Shown here: positions 1-8,513 of the stretch, one piece after another
Position numbering within the stretch: position 1 is the first letter of the stretch
Layout of the letters: each line of letters begins with the position of its first letter
Assembly (NCBI RefSeq): GCF_003814815.1
Contig: NZ_RKQQ01000005.1
Coordinates: 62,001 to 126,000, forward strand
Direction of reading: 5' to 3'
Origin: Salisediminibacterium halotolerans
GTDB lineage: Bacteria; Bacillota; Bacilli; Bacillales; Salisediminibacteriaceae
Length of the DNA: 64,000 nucleotides
The notes under the pieces: model-generated
The model's input: the letters and a program-made list of their open reading frames with translations, nothing else
The model's database searches: none
Told to the model about the DNA's origin: nothing
Translations under genes and position numbers: made by a program

Positions 1-49
1 CTGAACCTATTAACAAAAAAACGATGTTTCGTTTCATACACATGCGAAC

Positions 50-213
<164 letters not shown>

Positions 214-328
214 AGCTCGTTTAAACACCTTCGAGGAAAGGGATGTTTAATGGTCGCAGGACCGCTTATGCAAGGAAGCTTAGCAGGCAGTATTTAAGTT
301 TCCGTAAGCGGGACCGATCATCAGCATA

Positions 329-361
329 CAACGCTTTTCCTTTCTGGAACAGCGTTTTTTT
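329..361 (+). terminator. Riboswitch expression-platform terminator
   Basis: An AACGCT...AGCGTT hairpin with an inner TCC/GGA pairing is followed by a run of seven T. It lies between the cobalamin aptamer and the btuF-like start at 398, so it is the likely off-state terminator. A competing pairing, GACCGCTTA (about 259-267) with TAAGCGGGACC (about 305-315), lies just upstream and could form part of the switch. The switching scheme is inferred. Confidence 0.75.
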
Positions 362-397
362 GTTGAAATAATGATGACTTTTTGGGGGGATAAGCCG

Positions 398-1429
398 ATG
401 AAGAAACGAAACAGAAAAGCTTGTACAATGACAGCACTGTCGGTTTCCGCGTTGCTGTTAGTGTCAGCGTGCGGGAATGAGCTCGATGAGGAAAATGAAG
501 CAGCGGGAACGAATGATGAGGCAAACAACGCAGAAGAGGCAGAAGGCAACGGCAGCGCTGATAATGCTGACGCCGAGTCAGAGGGTTTCCCGGTAACGGT
601 TACGGACTCAGCCGGTGAAGAGGTGACAATCGACGAAGATCCGGAAGCGATTGCCTCATTGTTGCCGAGCAGCACGGAGATTCTTTATGATCTGGGCGTT
701 GGTGATAAACTCGTCGGCGTTTCAGAGTTTTGTAATTATCCGCAAGAAGCAGCTGAAATTGAAACGATCGGAGCGCAGGAAATCGACGCGGAACGGATCC
801 TTTCGCTCGAGCCGGATGTGCTGTTTATTCAAAACTATCATCAAGATAACTACGGCGATATGATCGACGAGTTTAACGATGCAGGGATTGAAACGCTTGT
901 CGTTGAAGGAGCAGGGTCATTTGACGAAGCTTATGACGCGATCGAAACGATCGGTGAAACAACAGGGGCGGAAGATGAAGCCGCTGAGACCGTTGAAGAT
1001 ATGCAAGTGCGTATGAATGAGCTGGCGGAAAAGGCGGATGACGAAATCGGTGACGAAGACATGGTAAAGGTTTGGGTTGAAGTCGCCCCGTCGCCGGATA
1101 TTTTTACCGTCGGACAGCATACGTTTATGCATGAAATGCTCGAAACGATTAATGCGCAAAATGCTGCCGAGGAGCATGAAGGTTGGGTTGATCTGACTGA
1201 AGAAGAAATGGTCTCGCTCGATCCGGATGTCATCATCACCACGTACGGCAGTTATGTCGAAGATCCTGTCGAAGAAGTCACCTCGCGCGACGGGTGGGAG
1301 AGCATTCCTGCTGTTGAAAATGAACGGATTTACAGCGTAGACGAAGATGTCGTTTCCCGGCCGGGGCCGCGCTTAGTTGAAGGTGCGGAAGCACTCGCCG
1401 AAAAGATTTATCCGGATGTCTTTGAGTAA
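398..1429 (+). CDS. btuF: Corrinoid ABC transporter substrate-binding lipoprotein (BtuF-like)
   Basis: Captures cobalamin or cobinamide outside the membrane and delivers it to the BtuC-type permease. An ATG at 371 is in frame, but 398 is preferred: a GGGGGGA ribosome site lies 7 bases upstream and it gives a proper signal peptide. The lipobox LVSAC places the lipidated Cys at residue 25. It is followed by an acidic, low-complexity linker to about residue 70 and a periplasmic-binding fold starting near VTVTDSAGEEVTI, with PSSTEILYDLGVGDKLVG typical of the BtuF/FhuD class. The cobalamin riboswitch upstream and btuC/btuD downstream support corrinoid rather than iron-siderophore transport. The strongly acidic mature protein suggests a salty or alkaline habitat. 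Confidence 0.9.
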   Translation: MKKRNRKACTMTALSVSALLLVSACGNELDEENEAAGTNDEANNAEEAEGNGSADNADAESEGFPVTVTDSAGEEVTIDEDPEAIASLLPSSTEILYDLGVGDKLVGVSEFCNYPQEAAEIETIGAQEIDAERILSLEPDVLFIQNYHQDNYGDMIDEFNDAGIETLVVEGAGSFDEAYDAIETIGETTGAEDEAAETVEDMQVRMNELAEKADDEIGDEDMVKVWVEVAPSPDIFTVGQHTFMHEMLETINAQNAAEEHEGWVDLTEEEMVSLDPDVIITTYGSYVEDPVEEVTSRDGWESIPAVENERIYSVDEDVVSRPGPRLVEGAEALAEKIYPDVFE

Positions 1430-2465
1430 ACGATTCGTATTTATGTATGCGGCAGCGGCTGTTTTCCTTTCTGGGGCTTCTATGCTGTCGCTTTTTTACA
1501 GCTCGGTAACGGTTCCGGTTGCAAGTATTGTGCAAATCATCTTTGAGCGGGGGATCGGTCTTGACCTTGGTTTAACAGCATCGGAGAGCGAGGGGCGGAT
1601 CATTTGGGACATTCGCTTGCCGCGCGTCATGCTTGCAATGTGTGTCGGCGCTTCGCTTGCGCTTGCCGGAGCTGCATTTCAGGGGCTTTTGCGCAATCCG
1701 CTCGCCGATCCGTATACGATCGGAGTATCCTCAGGCGCCTCGCTCGGCGCGGTGATTGTAATATTTTTTCAACTTTCGCTTGCCGGTCTCGGCGCTTTTA
1801 CCTTGCCGTTGGCAGCGATTGCATCCGGGTTCGCGACGCTATTGATCGTCTTTGGACTTGTTCAATTAACGAGCCGCAGTTTAGCGATTGAAACAGTGAT
1901 TTTAGCCGGAATCATTATCAGTTCATTTATCGGTGCAATCATTTCTCTGATTATCTCGCTCGGCGATCAAGATGCGATGACGCAAATTATTTATTGGCTG
2001 TACGGCAGTGTCGGCATGCGGGGATGGGGATATGTGCAGCTGCTTGCACCGTTTATGGTCGTCGGGGCAGTTATTCTTTTCGTTCATTACCGCGAGTTGA
2101 ACGCGATGGCGCTTGGCGAAGAAGCAGCCGAACACATCGGTGTCAATGTGAAACGCGGGAAGGTGTTCATCTTAATCGGCGCTTCCCTGCTTACCGGAGC
2201 GGCGGTTGCGGTATCCGGAACGATCGGATTTGTCGGGCTCGTCATCCCGCATTTAGTCAGGATTTTAACCGGCCCGAACCATCGTCACGTGCTGCCGCTG
2301 TCTTTTATTGTCGGCGGGGGGTTTCTCGTCTTAGCAGACTTGGCGGCAAGAACGATTATTGCTCCGGAAGAGCTGCCGATCGGCGTCTTAACAGCGCTGA
2401 TCGGCGCACCGGTCTTTGCTTTGCTGTTAATCCGTAAACGGTTCGGAAAGGGGAGAGCGTTTTGA
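1416..2465 (+). CDS. btuC: Corrinoid ABC transporter permease (BtuC/FecCD family)
   Basis: Multispanning subunit of the importer. Family hallmarks are visible: the stretch GASLALAGAAFQGLLRNPLA followed by DPYTIGVSSGASLGA near residues 75-110, and IGFVGLVIPHLVR near residue 270, the region that contacts the ATPase. The start at 1416 overlaps the end of the btuF-like gene by 14 bases. An ATG at 1443 is a possible alternative, and the upstream in-frame ATG at 1377 would add a charged tail unlike the family. About 349 residues is a normal length. It is translationally coupled to both neighbours. Confidence 0.92.
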   Translation: MSLSKRFVFMYAAAAVFLSGASMLSLFYSSVTVPVASIVQIIFERGIGLDLGLTASESEGRIIWDIRLPRVMLAMCVGASLALAGAAFQGLLRNPLADPYTIGVSSGASLGAVIVIFFQLSLAGLGAFTLPLAAIASGFATLLIVFGLVQLTSRSLAIETVILAGIIISSFIGAIISLIISLGDQDAMTQIIYWLYGSVGMRGWGYVQLLAPFMVVGAVILFVHYRELNAMALGEEAAEHIGVNVKRGKVFILIGASLLTGAAVAVSGTIGFVGLVIPHLVRILTGPNHRHVLPLSFIVGGGFLVLADLAARTIIAPEELPIGVLTALIGAPVFALLLIRKRFGKGRAF

Positions 2466-3940
2466 TTGAGTTGAAAAATGTAACCGGCGGTTATCCCGGT
2501 GTCCCAGTGATTGACGCCGTCAATTTAACCATTCGCCAAGGCGAATTTTTTGCGCTTCTCGGTCCGAACGGGAGCGGCAAAACCACTTTGTTTAAGTTGA
2601 TTACCGGTACGCTGTCAGCGGACGAAGGGGAGATATTCCTCGACGGGCAGGCGCTCAGTTCGTTATCAAAGCTGGAAAAAGCGCGCAAGGTGGCTGTGCT
2701 GAGCCAAGAGACGCACGTATCATTTGATTTTACGGTCGAAGAAATCGTCGCGCTCGGGCGGTATGCCTTTCAAACCGGAATCATGAAATCTTTATCGCAA
2801 GAAGACCGACGGGTGATTGAAGAAGTGATGGCGTTGACCGAGGTAGCCCAATACCGTGATAAACCGTTTCAGACGATCAGCGGCGGAGAAAAGCAGCGGG
2901 TCTTGTTGGCGAAAGCTCTCGCTCAACAGCCGAGCATTTTTCTGCTCGATGAACCGACCAATCATCTTGATATTAAGCATGCCTTTCATATTCTTGATTT
3001 GCTGAAGAAATGGCAAAGACAGCAAGGGACAACCGTTTTCGCGATTTTGCATGATTTGAATGTCGCTTCGCTTTATGCAGACCGTGCGGCATTAATGAAA
3101 GATGGCCGGATTGCTGAAGTCGGCGATGTTTCCATGCTGAAAAAAGAACCTCTTCTTCAAGACGTCTACGATGTCAAAGTGAAGGCTCAAGCCCATCCGG
3201 ATGTGGCAAAACCGCAGCTGTTAATGGCTCCCCGCGAAGAAAAAACGAACCGTTCCGACGATTTTCATGCCGGTGCGGCGGTGCATACGGAAAAAGGGTT
3301 GATTCACATTACGTTTGACAAGCCGCTTCGGACGATTGCCGACGGTGTGATCGGAGCAGGCATTCAATGGCTCGAGCATTTTTGCAATTTTCATGTGCCG
3401 AAACATTACGATCCCGCCGACCCGGCGGAAGATATGAAAACATGGCTGGCTCATCGCGGGATACCGCAAGAGAACGCGCTGGGGATGGTGACAGCTGTCG
3501 ATCTCGCCGACGCTGTCTTTCAGACGAAAACAATCAGCGGCGTAGAGGTGATGGTCATGGTCACAGCCGGAACAGAAAATGCCGTGGATATCACGTATGA
3601 AGGCCGTGACCGCCCGGTCAGACAGACGGGAACGATTAATTTGATGGTGTTTTTGAATCGTTCGCTGTCGGACGGTGCGCTTGTAAGTGCGGCGATGTCG
3701 GCGGCCGAAGGAAAAACAAAAGCGGTGATCGATTGCGCGGTCACCGACCGCTTTTCCGGAACGTCTGCAACCGGAACATCGACGGACAGCGTTGTGATCG
3801 GTGCATCGCAAACCGGTGAAAAAATGACAGACGCCGGTTCCGGAACAGCTGCCGGCCATGCGATCGGCCGGGCCGTTTACGAAGCTGTATGTGAGGCGGT
3901 TCATCGCTCTTATAAGCGCGAAGACGCTGAACAAAAATAA
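2462..3940 (+). CDS. btuD: Fusion of corrinoid ABC ATPase (BtuD) and adenosylcobinamide amidohydrolase (CbiZ)
   Basis: The N-terminal half, to about residue 240, is an ABC ATPase: Walker A GPNGSGKTT, signature ISGGEKQR, Walker B IFLLDEPTNHLD. The C-terminal half, about 265-480, matches CbiZ, with the stretch from THITFDKPLRTIADGVIGAG-like sequence through MVTAVDLADA, AGTENAVDI, GTINLMVFLN and a Gly/Ser/Thr-rich region ending SGTAAGHAIGRAVYEA. CbiZ removes the aminopropanol side chain of (pseudo)cobinamide-type corrinoids so that the cell can remodel them. The gene starts with TTG, overlapping the btuC stop by 4 bases, with a GGAAAGGGGAG ribosome site. Fusing import energy coupling and remodelling is known in some Bacilli. 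A hairpin terminator follows. Confidence 0.9.
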   Translation: MIELKNVTGGYPGVPVIDAVNLTIRQGEFFALLGPNGSGKTTLFKLITGTLSADEGEIFLDGQALSSLSKLEKARKVAVLSQETHVSFDFTVEEIVALGRYAFQTGIMKSLSQEDRRVIEEVMALTEVAQYRDKPFQTISGGEKQRVLLAKALAQQPSIFLLDEPTNHLDIKHAFHILDLLKKWQRQQGTTVFAILHDLNVASLYADRAALMKDGRIAEVGDVSMLKKEPLLQDVYDVKVKAQAHPDVAKPQLLMAPREEKTNRSDDFHAGAAVHTEKGLIHITFDKPLRTIADGVIGAGIQWLEHFCNFHVPKHYDPADPAEDMKTWLAHRGIPQENALGMVTAVDLADAVFQTKTISGVEVMVMVTAGTENAVDITYEGRDRPVRQTGTINLMVFLNRSLSDGALVSAAMSAAEGKTKAVIDCAVTDRFSGTSATGTSTDSVVIGASQTGEKMTDAGSGTAAGHAIGRAVYEAVCEAVHRSYKREDAEQK

Positions 3941-3954
3941 AGAAAACGTACGAA

Positions 3955-3992
3955 ACAGCTGCGGTGCTTAGCCACCGGCAGCTGTTTTTTTT
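3955..3992 (+). terminator. Rho-independent terminator of the corrinoid operon
   Basis: ACAGCTGC-CGGTG...CACCG-GCAGCTGT stem followed by eight T, directly after the BtuD-CbiZ stop. Confidence 0.85.
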
Positions 3993-4076
3993 AAGCCTGT
4001 TGCCGACGGAATTGCGTAAAACATGATAGAATAAGCATCGTGTTTGTGTTGATAAAGTAAGTAAGGAGTCTTAATC

Positions 4077-5444
4077 ATGCGTTTTGTGCAACGATATTTT
4101 TATATAATTTACCCGTCGGTTTTTGGCCTGTACGTCTTGAATATGTTTTTAGGGAGCACACGGTTGGAGTGGTTGATCGGCTTAGCGGCGATTCCGGTAT
4201 TAATCTTTTCTTATGCAGGCGCGAGCCGGTTGTTTCGGATTTTGGGCGGCGTATTCATTGTTGCGGGGGCGGGGTTATTTTTGTATGCGGGGCTGCCGGC
4301 CGTTCAGCTGCCGATGCAGATGACGGCAACGATGCCGTTATTGGCTTTTTTAACCGTTTTACCTTGGATGAACAGTGTCGTCCGCGCCGGCAGGTTTGAC
4401 CGGCGGATCAACGATTTAATGAAAGTGAACGTCGCCGATTTCGGCAAACTTTATGTACGCAGTTCATTTACGACTTATCTGCTCGTGATGTTTATGAATT
4501 TGTCTGCGCTTCCGCTCACGCAAGAAGTATTGAAAGGCAACATGAAAAATGTCAAAAAACGGGTGAGCGATTCATTTATCAGCCGTGTGACGCTGCGCGC
4601 GTTTACGCTCGCGCTTTTATGGAGTCCGATGGAAGTGATGGTCGCGATGACGGTTGATGCGACAGGAGTCAGCTATCTGACATTTTTGCCTTGGCTGTTT
4701 TTAGCTTCTGTGACCCTTTTAATGATCGACTGGCTTTGGAACAAAAAAACATTCGGCCAGCTCGAGAACGTGCCGGATGAAAACCGGCGCATTCCTAATA
4801 TCCAACCCGGGAAAATGGTCTGGCAAATCGCACAGCTGCTCTTAGCACTGACCGTTTTTCTCGGCAGCGTTGTGACACTTGGAAACGGGTTTGGACTTGA
4901 TTTCATTTTATCAGTCACGCTCGTGATCTTACCGTTTGCTTTCACCTGGGCATTTTTGATGGGACGCTTTCGTTCGTTTCGTGTTCTCGGTTGGAATACG
5001 TGGAAAGTGCGGACGAACGGAATGCAAAATTTTGTCGTCTTGTTTATTTCCTTGTCGCTGTTTTCCGAGAGTTTAAATGCGACGCCGTTTATGGAAATGA
5101 TCCAGGGGCCGTTTTTAGCGGCAGCGGACACACCGATTCTCATATTGCTGCTCATTCAATTCACTTATTTAGCGATGAGCATGATCGGTGTGCACCCGGT
5201 GGCAACGATCGCGGTTCTTGCCGAAGTGCTGAGTCCGCTTTATGACCTCGTCAATCCGGTCAGTATCGGAATAATTATGATTATGGGCGCCTTGGCGACG
5301 GCAACGGTTGGCACCTACGGGGTTACCGTGACGATGACTGCGATGAATACAGAGCAAAATCCATACCGGATTACGCTGCGAAATATGCCGTTTGCATTGT
5401 TGTGCGGCAGTGTCGGTACGCTGATCGGCTGGCTGTTGCTGTAA
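4077..5444 (+). CDS. Polytopic membrane protein, transporter-like, unknown substrate
   Basis: About 455 residues, nearly all hydrophobic, with roughly a dozen predicted membrane spans. The start is the ATG after GTAAGGAGTC. No diagnostic family motif was recognised. The C-terminal half, with IGVHPVATIAVLAEVLSPLY and a Gly/Thr-rich segment ATATVGTYGVTVTMTAMN, resembles the helix-hairpin regions of ion-coupled anion transporters, but this is only an impression. It is a single gene between two terminators, convergent with the beta-propeller lipoprotein gene. The function is left open. Confidence 0.7.
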   Translation: MRFVQRYFYIIYPSVFGLYVLNMFLGSTRLEWLIGLAAIPVLIFSYAGASRLFRILGGVFIVAGAGLFLYAGLPAVQLPMQMTATMPLLAFLTVLPWMNSVVRAGRFDRRINDLMKVNVADFGKLYVRSSFTTYLLVMFMNLSALPLTQEVLKGNMKNVKKRVSDSFISRVTLRAFTLALLWSPMEVMVAMTVDATGVSYLTFLPWLFLASVTLLMIDWLWNKKTFGQLENVPDENRRIPNIQPGKMVWQIAQLLLALTVFLGSVVTLGNGFGLDFILSVTLVILPFAFTWAFLMGRFRSFRVLGWNTWKVRTNGMQNFVVLFISLSLFSESLNATPFMEMIQGPFLAAADTPILILLLIQFTYLAMSMIGVHPVATIAVLAEVLSPLYDLVNPVSIGIIMIMGALATATVGTYGVTVTMTAMNTEQNPYRITLRNMPFALLCGSVGTLIGWLLL

Positions 5445-5449
5445 AAATA

Positions 5450-5483
5450 AACGCCTGCATCGTTTTTTGATGCAGGCGTTTTG
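5450..5483. terminator. Bidirectional terminator
   Basis: AACGCCTGCAT / ATGCAGGCGTT stem with T-rich flanks on both strands, between two convergent genes. Confidence 0.85.
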
Positions 5484-5497
5484 TTTATTGGCAGCGA

Positions 5498-6541
5498 TCA
5501 GCAGCTTCCTCCCGCTCCCGGCAACGCTTTGATCTCAATACCGTGCGGGTTGTCGCCGACGGTGATCCGCTCTTCGTCAGTGAATCCGTCCATCGCAATA
5601 ACGGCAACTTCGTCGCTGTCTGCAAGTGTCACATAAACTCTAGATTCTTCACGGTTAAAGGACAGATGCCTCGCGCCCGGCAAGTCCTCAATCGTCTCCG
5701 TTACCTCCCCTGATTCGAGATCGACAAGAGTGAGGGTGTCGCTTTCCATCCCGGAAACGACCGCTTGCTCCCCGTCCTCAGTAATGGCAATATCTGTCGC
5801 TCCGTCTGTCACCTCGATATCACGCACGTGTTCGCCGTCGTCGGGATCAAATTCCTGCAGCAGACCGGCGTCACTTGCGGCGACGTACAAGGAATCATTT
5901 GCCGCAGCGACAACACGGGGAACCTCAGCCGTTTCGATAGTTTCTGTCACTTCTAATGTTTCGGTATCAACGATATGAAGTTGGTCGTTTTCATGATCGG
6001 TCACGTAAAGTTCGCCGTTTTCCAAGATCGGATAATTGGCGGATGCATCGGCCCCCAGATCGATTTGTTCATCGACTTCTCCGTTTTCAAGATGAACGAC
6101 ATCGACGTACTGATCATTGACGGTAGCGACGAAAAGCGTGTTATTATCAGCGGCTAATGCCATGCCGTGCGGAGTCGGGCCGACTTCGATTTCATCGGTT
6201 GCTTCCAGCTCCTGCGTATCGATGATTTCAACGGTGCTGTCATCTTGGTTTGCGACAAACGCTTCGCGCATCGTGCTGGCAAAGGTGACGGTTGTCGGGC
6301 GGGCCCCTGTCTCAATTGTGCCCGCGACGTCACTGTTCGGAATATCAATGATCGAAATTTCATCATGATCTTCACTCGGAACGTAAAATTGCACGGACGA
6401 TAAGTCGCCGGCAGCGTTATCATCCGTTTGACCGTTTTCGTTTTGGTTGTTGCCGTCTTCATCTCCGCTGCTTTCTTCCATTGCACAGCCGGCGGTGAAA
6501 AATAAAGCGCTTATCGCTGTGCTGAAAACGATTTTCTTCAT
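5498..6541 (-). CDS. YVTN-type beta-propeller repeat lipoprotein
   Basis: A 347-residue secreted lipoprotein: signal peptide with lipobox FTAGC (Cys19), an acidic linker, then about seven repeats of the form 'V.V.D.E..EVTETIE....P..V....D.....VA' typical of YncE/YVTN surface propellers. The start is the ATG at 6541, with AAAGG upstream; the TTG one codon earlier is less likely. The protein ends in GAGGSC. Such propellers bind ligands or partner proteins at the cell surface; the partner here is unknown. It is divergent from the rhodanese cluster at 6747, with a shared 205-bp intergenic region. Confidence 0.8.
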   Translation of the reverse strand: MKKIVFSTAISALFFTAGCAMEESSGDEDGNNQNENGQTDDNAAGDLSSVQFYVPSEDHDEISIIDIPNSDVAGTIETGARPTTVTFASTMREAFVANQDDSTVEIIDTQELEATDEIEVGPTPHGMALAADNNTLFVATVNDQYVDVVHLENGEVDEQIDLGADASANYPILENGELYVTDHENDQLHIVDTETLEVTETIETAEVPRVVAAANDSLYVAASDAGLLQEFDPDDGEHVRDIEVTDGATDIAITEDGEQAVVSGMESDTLTLVDLESGEVTETIEDLPGARHLSFNREESRVYVTLADSDEVAVIAMDGFTDEERITVGDNPHGIEIKALPGAGGSC

Positions 6542-6746
6542 CAATAATCAAACCTTTCTATTTGAGCGTTCAATTCCTACTTTTTAAATCGGGATTAAAC
6601 CGCTGGAAGAAGGTGCTTTATGACCTGATATATCAGCGATCGATCGATATTTACAGCATACAATAAAATGATTTTAAAATAAACCCTTTTAATCTTATCG
6701 GGATTATTGTATTGTGAGGATACCAACAACGAAGGAGGCACACACG

Positions 6747-7781
6747 ATGAAACGAATGAACCGAACCGCATTAACCTTGATAGCCGGAGCGATGGTTCTC
6801 ACCGCGTGCGGCAACGATGATGACACAGAAGCCGGCGCAGACGAAAACGGCAATGCGGACGTTAATCTTAGCAATAACGAAGAAAATGAAGCGGATACTG
6901 ATACAGAAGACGACAGCAATGAGAGCGCCGCCCCCGCACAGCCGTCAGATTATCCAAATGAGGATTTGCTTGTCGATACCGATTGGGTAGAAGAACATAT
7001 CGATGACGACGACGTTCAATTTGTTGATATGCGCGATGAAGGCTTCGAAGGCGGTCACATTCCCGGCGCAGTTAACACAACGTGGCAAGATTTAAACGAT
7101 ATGGACCACGGAGTTGACGGGATGATTCTCGACGCGGATGAATATGCGGAAAAAATTGAGGAGCTCGGGATCAGCGATGATACGACGGTTGTCGCCTATG
7201 ATGACGGAACCGGAACCGGTCCCGCACGCCTGTTTTATGGATTGGAATACTACGGCCACGATGATGTGCGAATTTTAAACGGCGGTTTCCAGGCATGGAA
7301 CGCCGAAGGGCGCGACATTGATTCCGGCGAAGCGGACGTCGAGACCGGTGAATTCGAAGCGGAAGCGAGAGAAGAAACGACAGTCGACCTCGACTATACC
7401 GAAGAATCGATTGACGATGAAAACTCAGTCTTGCTTGATGTCCGTTCAGACAAAGAATTCAGCGGCGAGGATGTTCGGACCGATCGCGGCGGCCACATTC
7501 CGACTGCTGTGAATCTTCCTTGGACAGAAGCTTTGCACGACGGCGAGATTGAATATTTAAAAGCGCCGGATGAACTGGAAGAGCTCTATGCTGCTGAAGG
7601 TATTACAGCCGATGAAGAAGAAATCATCGTGTATTGCCAGACGAACGTGCGCGCCGTCCATACGTACTTTACCTTGCGTCTGCTTGGATTTGATAATATC
7701 GTTGCTTATGAAGGATCTTGGTCGGAATGGGGCAATGACCCGGATGTACCGATCGACAATCCATCGGAAGATAACGAGTAA
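6747..7781 (+). CDS. Secreted double-rhodanese lipoprotein (thiosulfate/3-mercaptopyruvate sulfurtransferase type)
   Basis: Moves sulfane sulfur from thiosulfate or a related donor to a thiol acceptor, outside the membrane. The start at 6747 follows GAAGGAGG; lipobox LTAC with Cys21; a very acidic linker to about residue 70. Two rhodanese domains follow (about 75-195 and 215-335). The first has VDMRDEGFEGGHIPGA and lacks an active Cys. The second holds the active loop CQTNVRA with Cys297. The usual loop is CxxGxxA, so the Gly-to-Asn change is worth noting. It leads an apparent sulfur operon with a second rhodanese, a TusA-like protein and a YeeE/TsuA permease. Confidence 0.88.
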   Translation: MKRMNRTALTLIAGAMVLTACGNDDDTEAGADENGNADVNLSNNEENEADTDTEDDSNESAAPAQPSDYPNEDLLVDTDWVEEHIDDDDVQFVDMRDEGFEGGHIPGAVNTTWQDLNDMDHGVDGMILDADEYAEKIEELGISDDTTVVAYDDGTGTGPARLFYGLEYYGHDDVRILNGGFQAWNAEGRDIDSGEADVETGEFEAEAREETTVDLDYTEESIDDENSVLLDVRSDKEFSGEDVRTDRGGHIPTAVNLPWTEALHDGEIEYLKAPDELEELYAAEGITADEEEIIVYCQTNVRAVHTYFTLRLLGFDNIVAYEGSWSEWGNDPDVPIDNPSEDNE

Positions 7782-7798
7782 GAAAGGGGCAAATAATC

Positions 7799-8164
7799 AT
7801 GGCGCATTATGTAGAAGGTATTAAGCAGCTCAGTTTCAGCGAGGTGAAGGAACTTTTTGATCAGTCGGTTAAAACGCCGATTTTGATCGATGTCCGTGAA
7901 TTGGAAGAATATACGGAAGCGCATATCCCGGGGATTCCGCTCATTCCGATGAGCGAGATCGCCAACCGTGCGGGGGACTTTGCCAAAGATGAAGAATACG
8001 TATTTGTCTGCCGCAGCGGGCGCCGCAGCCACGAGGTCGCGAAGTTTTTTCAGGAAAACGGAGTTGATAAAGTCGCGAATTATGAAGGCGGTATGCTTGA
8101 ATGGGACGGACCGGTTGAAACCGGCGAAGAGCACGTTGTGAAAAAAATCAGCGAGTTATATTAA
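7799..8164 (+). CDS. Cytoplasmic single-domain rhodanese
   Basis: A 121-residue single rhodanese domain with IDVREXXEYXXAHIPG-type entry motif at 30-46 and active loop CRSGRRS with Cys71. No signal peptide is seen, so it should act in the cytoplasm as a persulfide carrier. It begins 17 bases after the secreted sulfurtransferase, with GAAAGGGG upstream, and is followed after 16 bases by the TusA-like gene. The layout suggests a relay from outside sulfurtransferase to inside carriers. Confidence 0.88.
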   Translation: MAHYVEGIKQLSFSEVKELFDQSVKTPILIDVRELEEYTEAHIPGIPLIPMSEIANRAGDFAKDEEYVFVCRSGRRSHEVAKFFQENGVDKVANYEGGMLEWDGPVETGEEHVVKKISELY

Positions 8165-8180
8165 AGGAGGAGAGCGGCTC

Positions 8181-8441
8181 ATGGCTTTAGGCGAAAAAGA
8201 ATTGGAAGCTTTGGAACCGGATCATATAGTCGACGGGATCGGCGAAGTGTGCCCGCATACACTGAACTTGGCTTTAGACGGTTTAAAAAAAGCGAAACCG
8301 GGTGAAACGGTGATGGAAGTGACCGATCATTCGATCGCGACGAAGACGATTCCTGCCGCTGTTAAAATGCGAAAAAATGCCGAACATCTCGGGACGGTCA
8401 ATTCCGGCAGTGAATATAAAATTTATTTAAAAAAACTGTAG
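8181..8441 (+). CDS. TusA/YeeD-family sulfur carrier, atypical CPHT motif
   Basis: An 86-residue protein with the TusA fold order: DGIGEVCPHTLNLALDGLKK, then KPGETVMEVTDHSIATKTIPAAVK and a C-terminal strand pair. Family members carry a CPxP motif whose Cys holds a persulfide. Here Cys24 is kept but the motif reads CPHT, without the second proline. It is preceded by AAAGGAGGAG and followed by a hairpin and the TsuA-type permease gene. In TsuA/TsuB systems a TusA-like protein receives sulfur from imported thiosulfate; that role is inferred from position. Confidence 0.82.
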   Translation: MALGEKELEALEPDHIVDGIGEVCPHTLNLALDGLKKAKPGETVMEVTDHSIATKTIPAAVKMRKNAEHLGTVNSGSEYKIYLKKL

Positions 8442-8461
8442 ACAGATGAGAATGAAGGGAG

Positions 8462-8489
8462 ACCGCCGAGCGGATGCCGGCGGTTTTTT
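8462..8489 (+). terminator. Hairpin with T-run between TusA-like gene and permease gene
   Basis: ACCGCCG...CCGGCGGTTTTTT is a good intrinsic terminator. It lies only about 25 bases before the permease start, so it may lower permease expression relative to the upstream genes or mark separate transcription. Confidence 0.65.
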
Positions 8490-8513
8490 CTTTACATAGG
8501 AGGGATGTTGACG

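Noticed and set aside
371-397. Earlier ATG start for the btuF-like gene
   Set aside because: It would place the ribosome site inside the coding region and spoil the signal peptide.
3221-3934. A 237-codon open frame on the minus strand
   Set aside because: It lies wholly antisense to the CbiZ domain of the fusion gene, has an unnatural composition rich in Arg/His, and no ribosome site. It is a shadow of codon bias.
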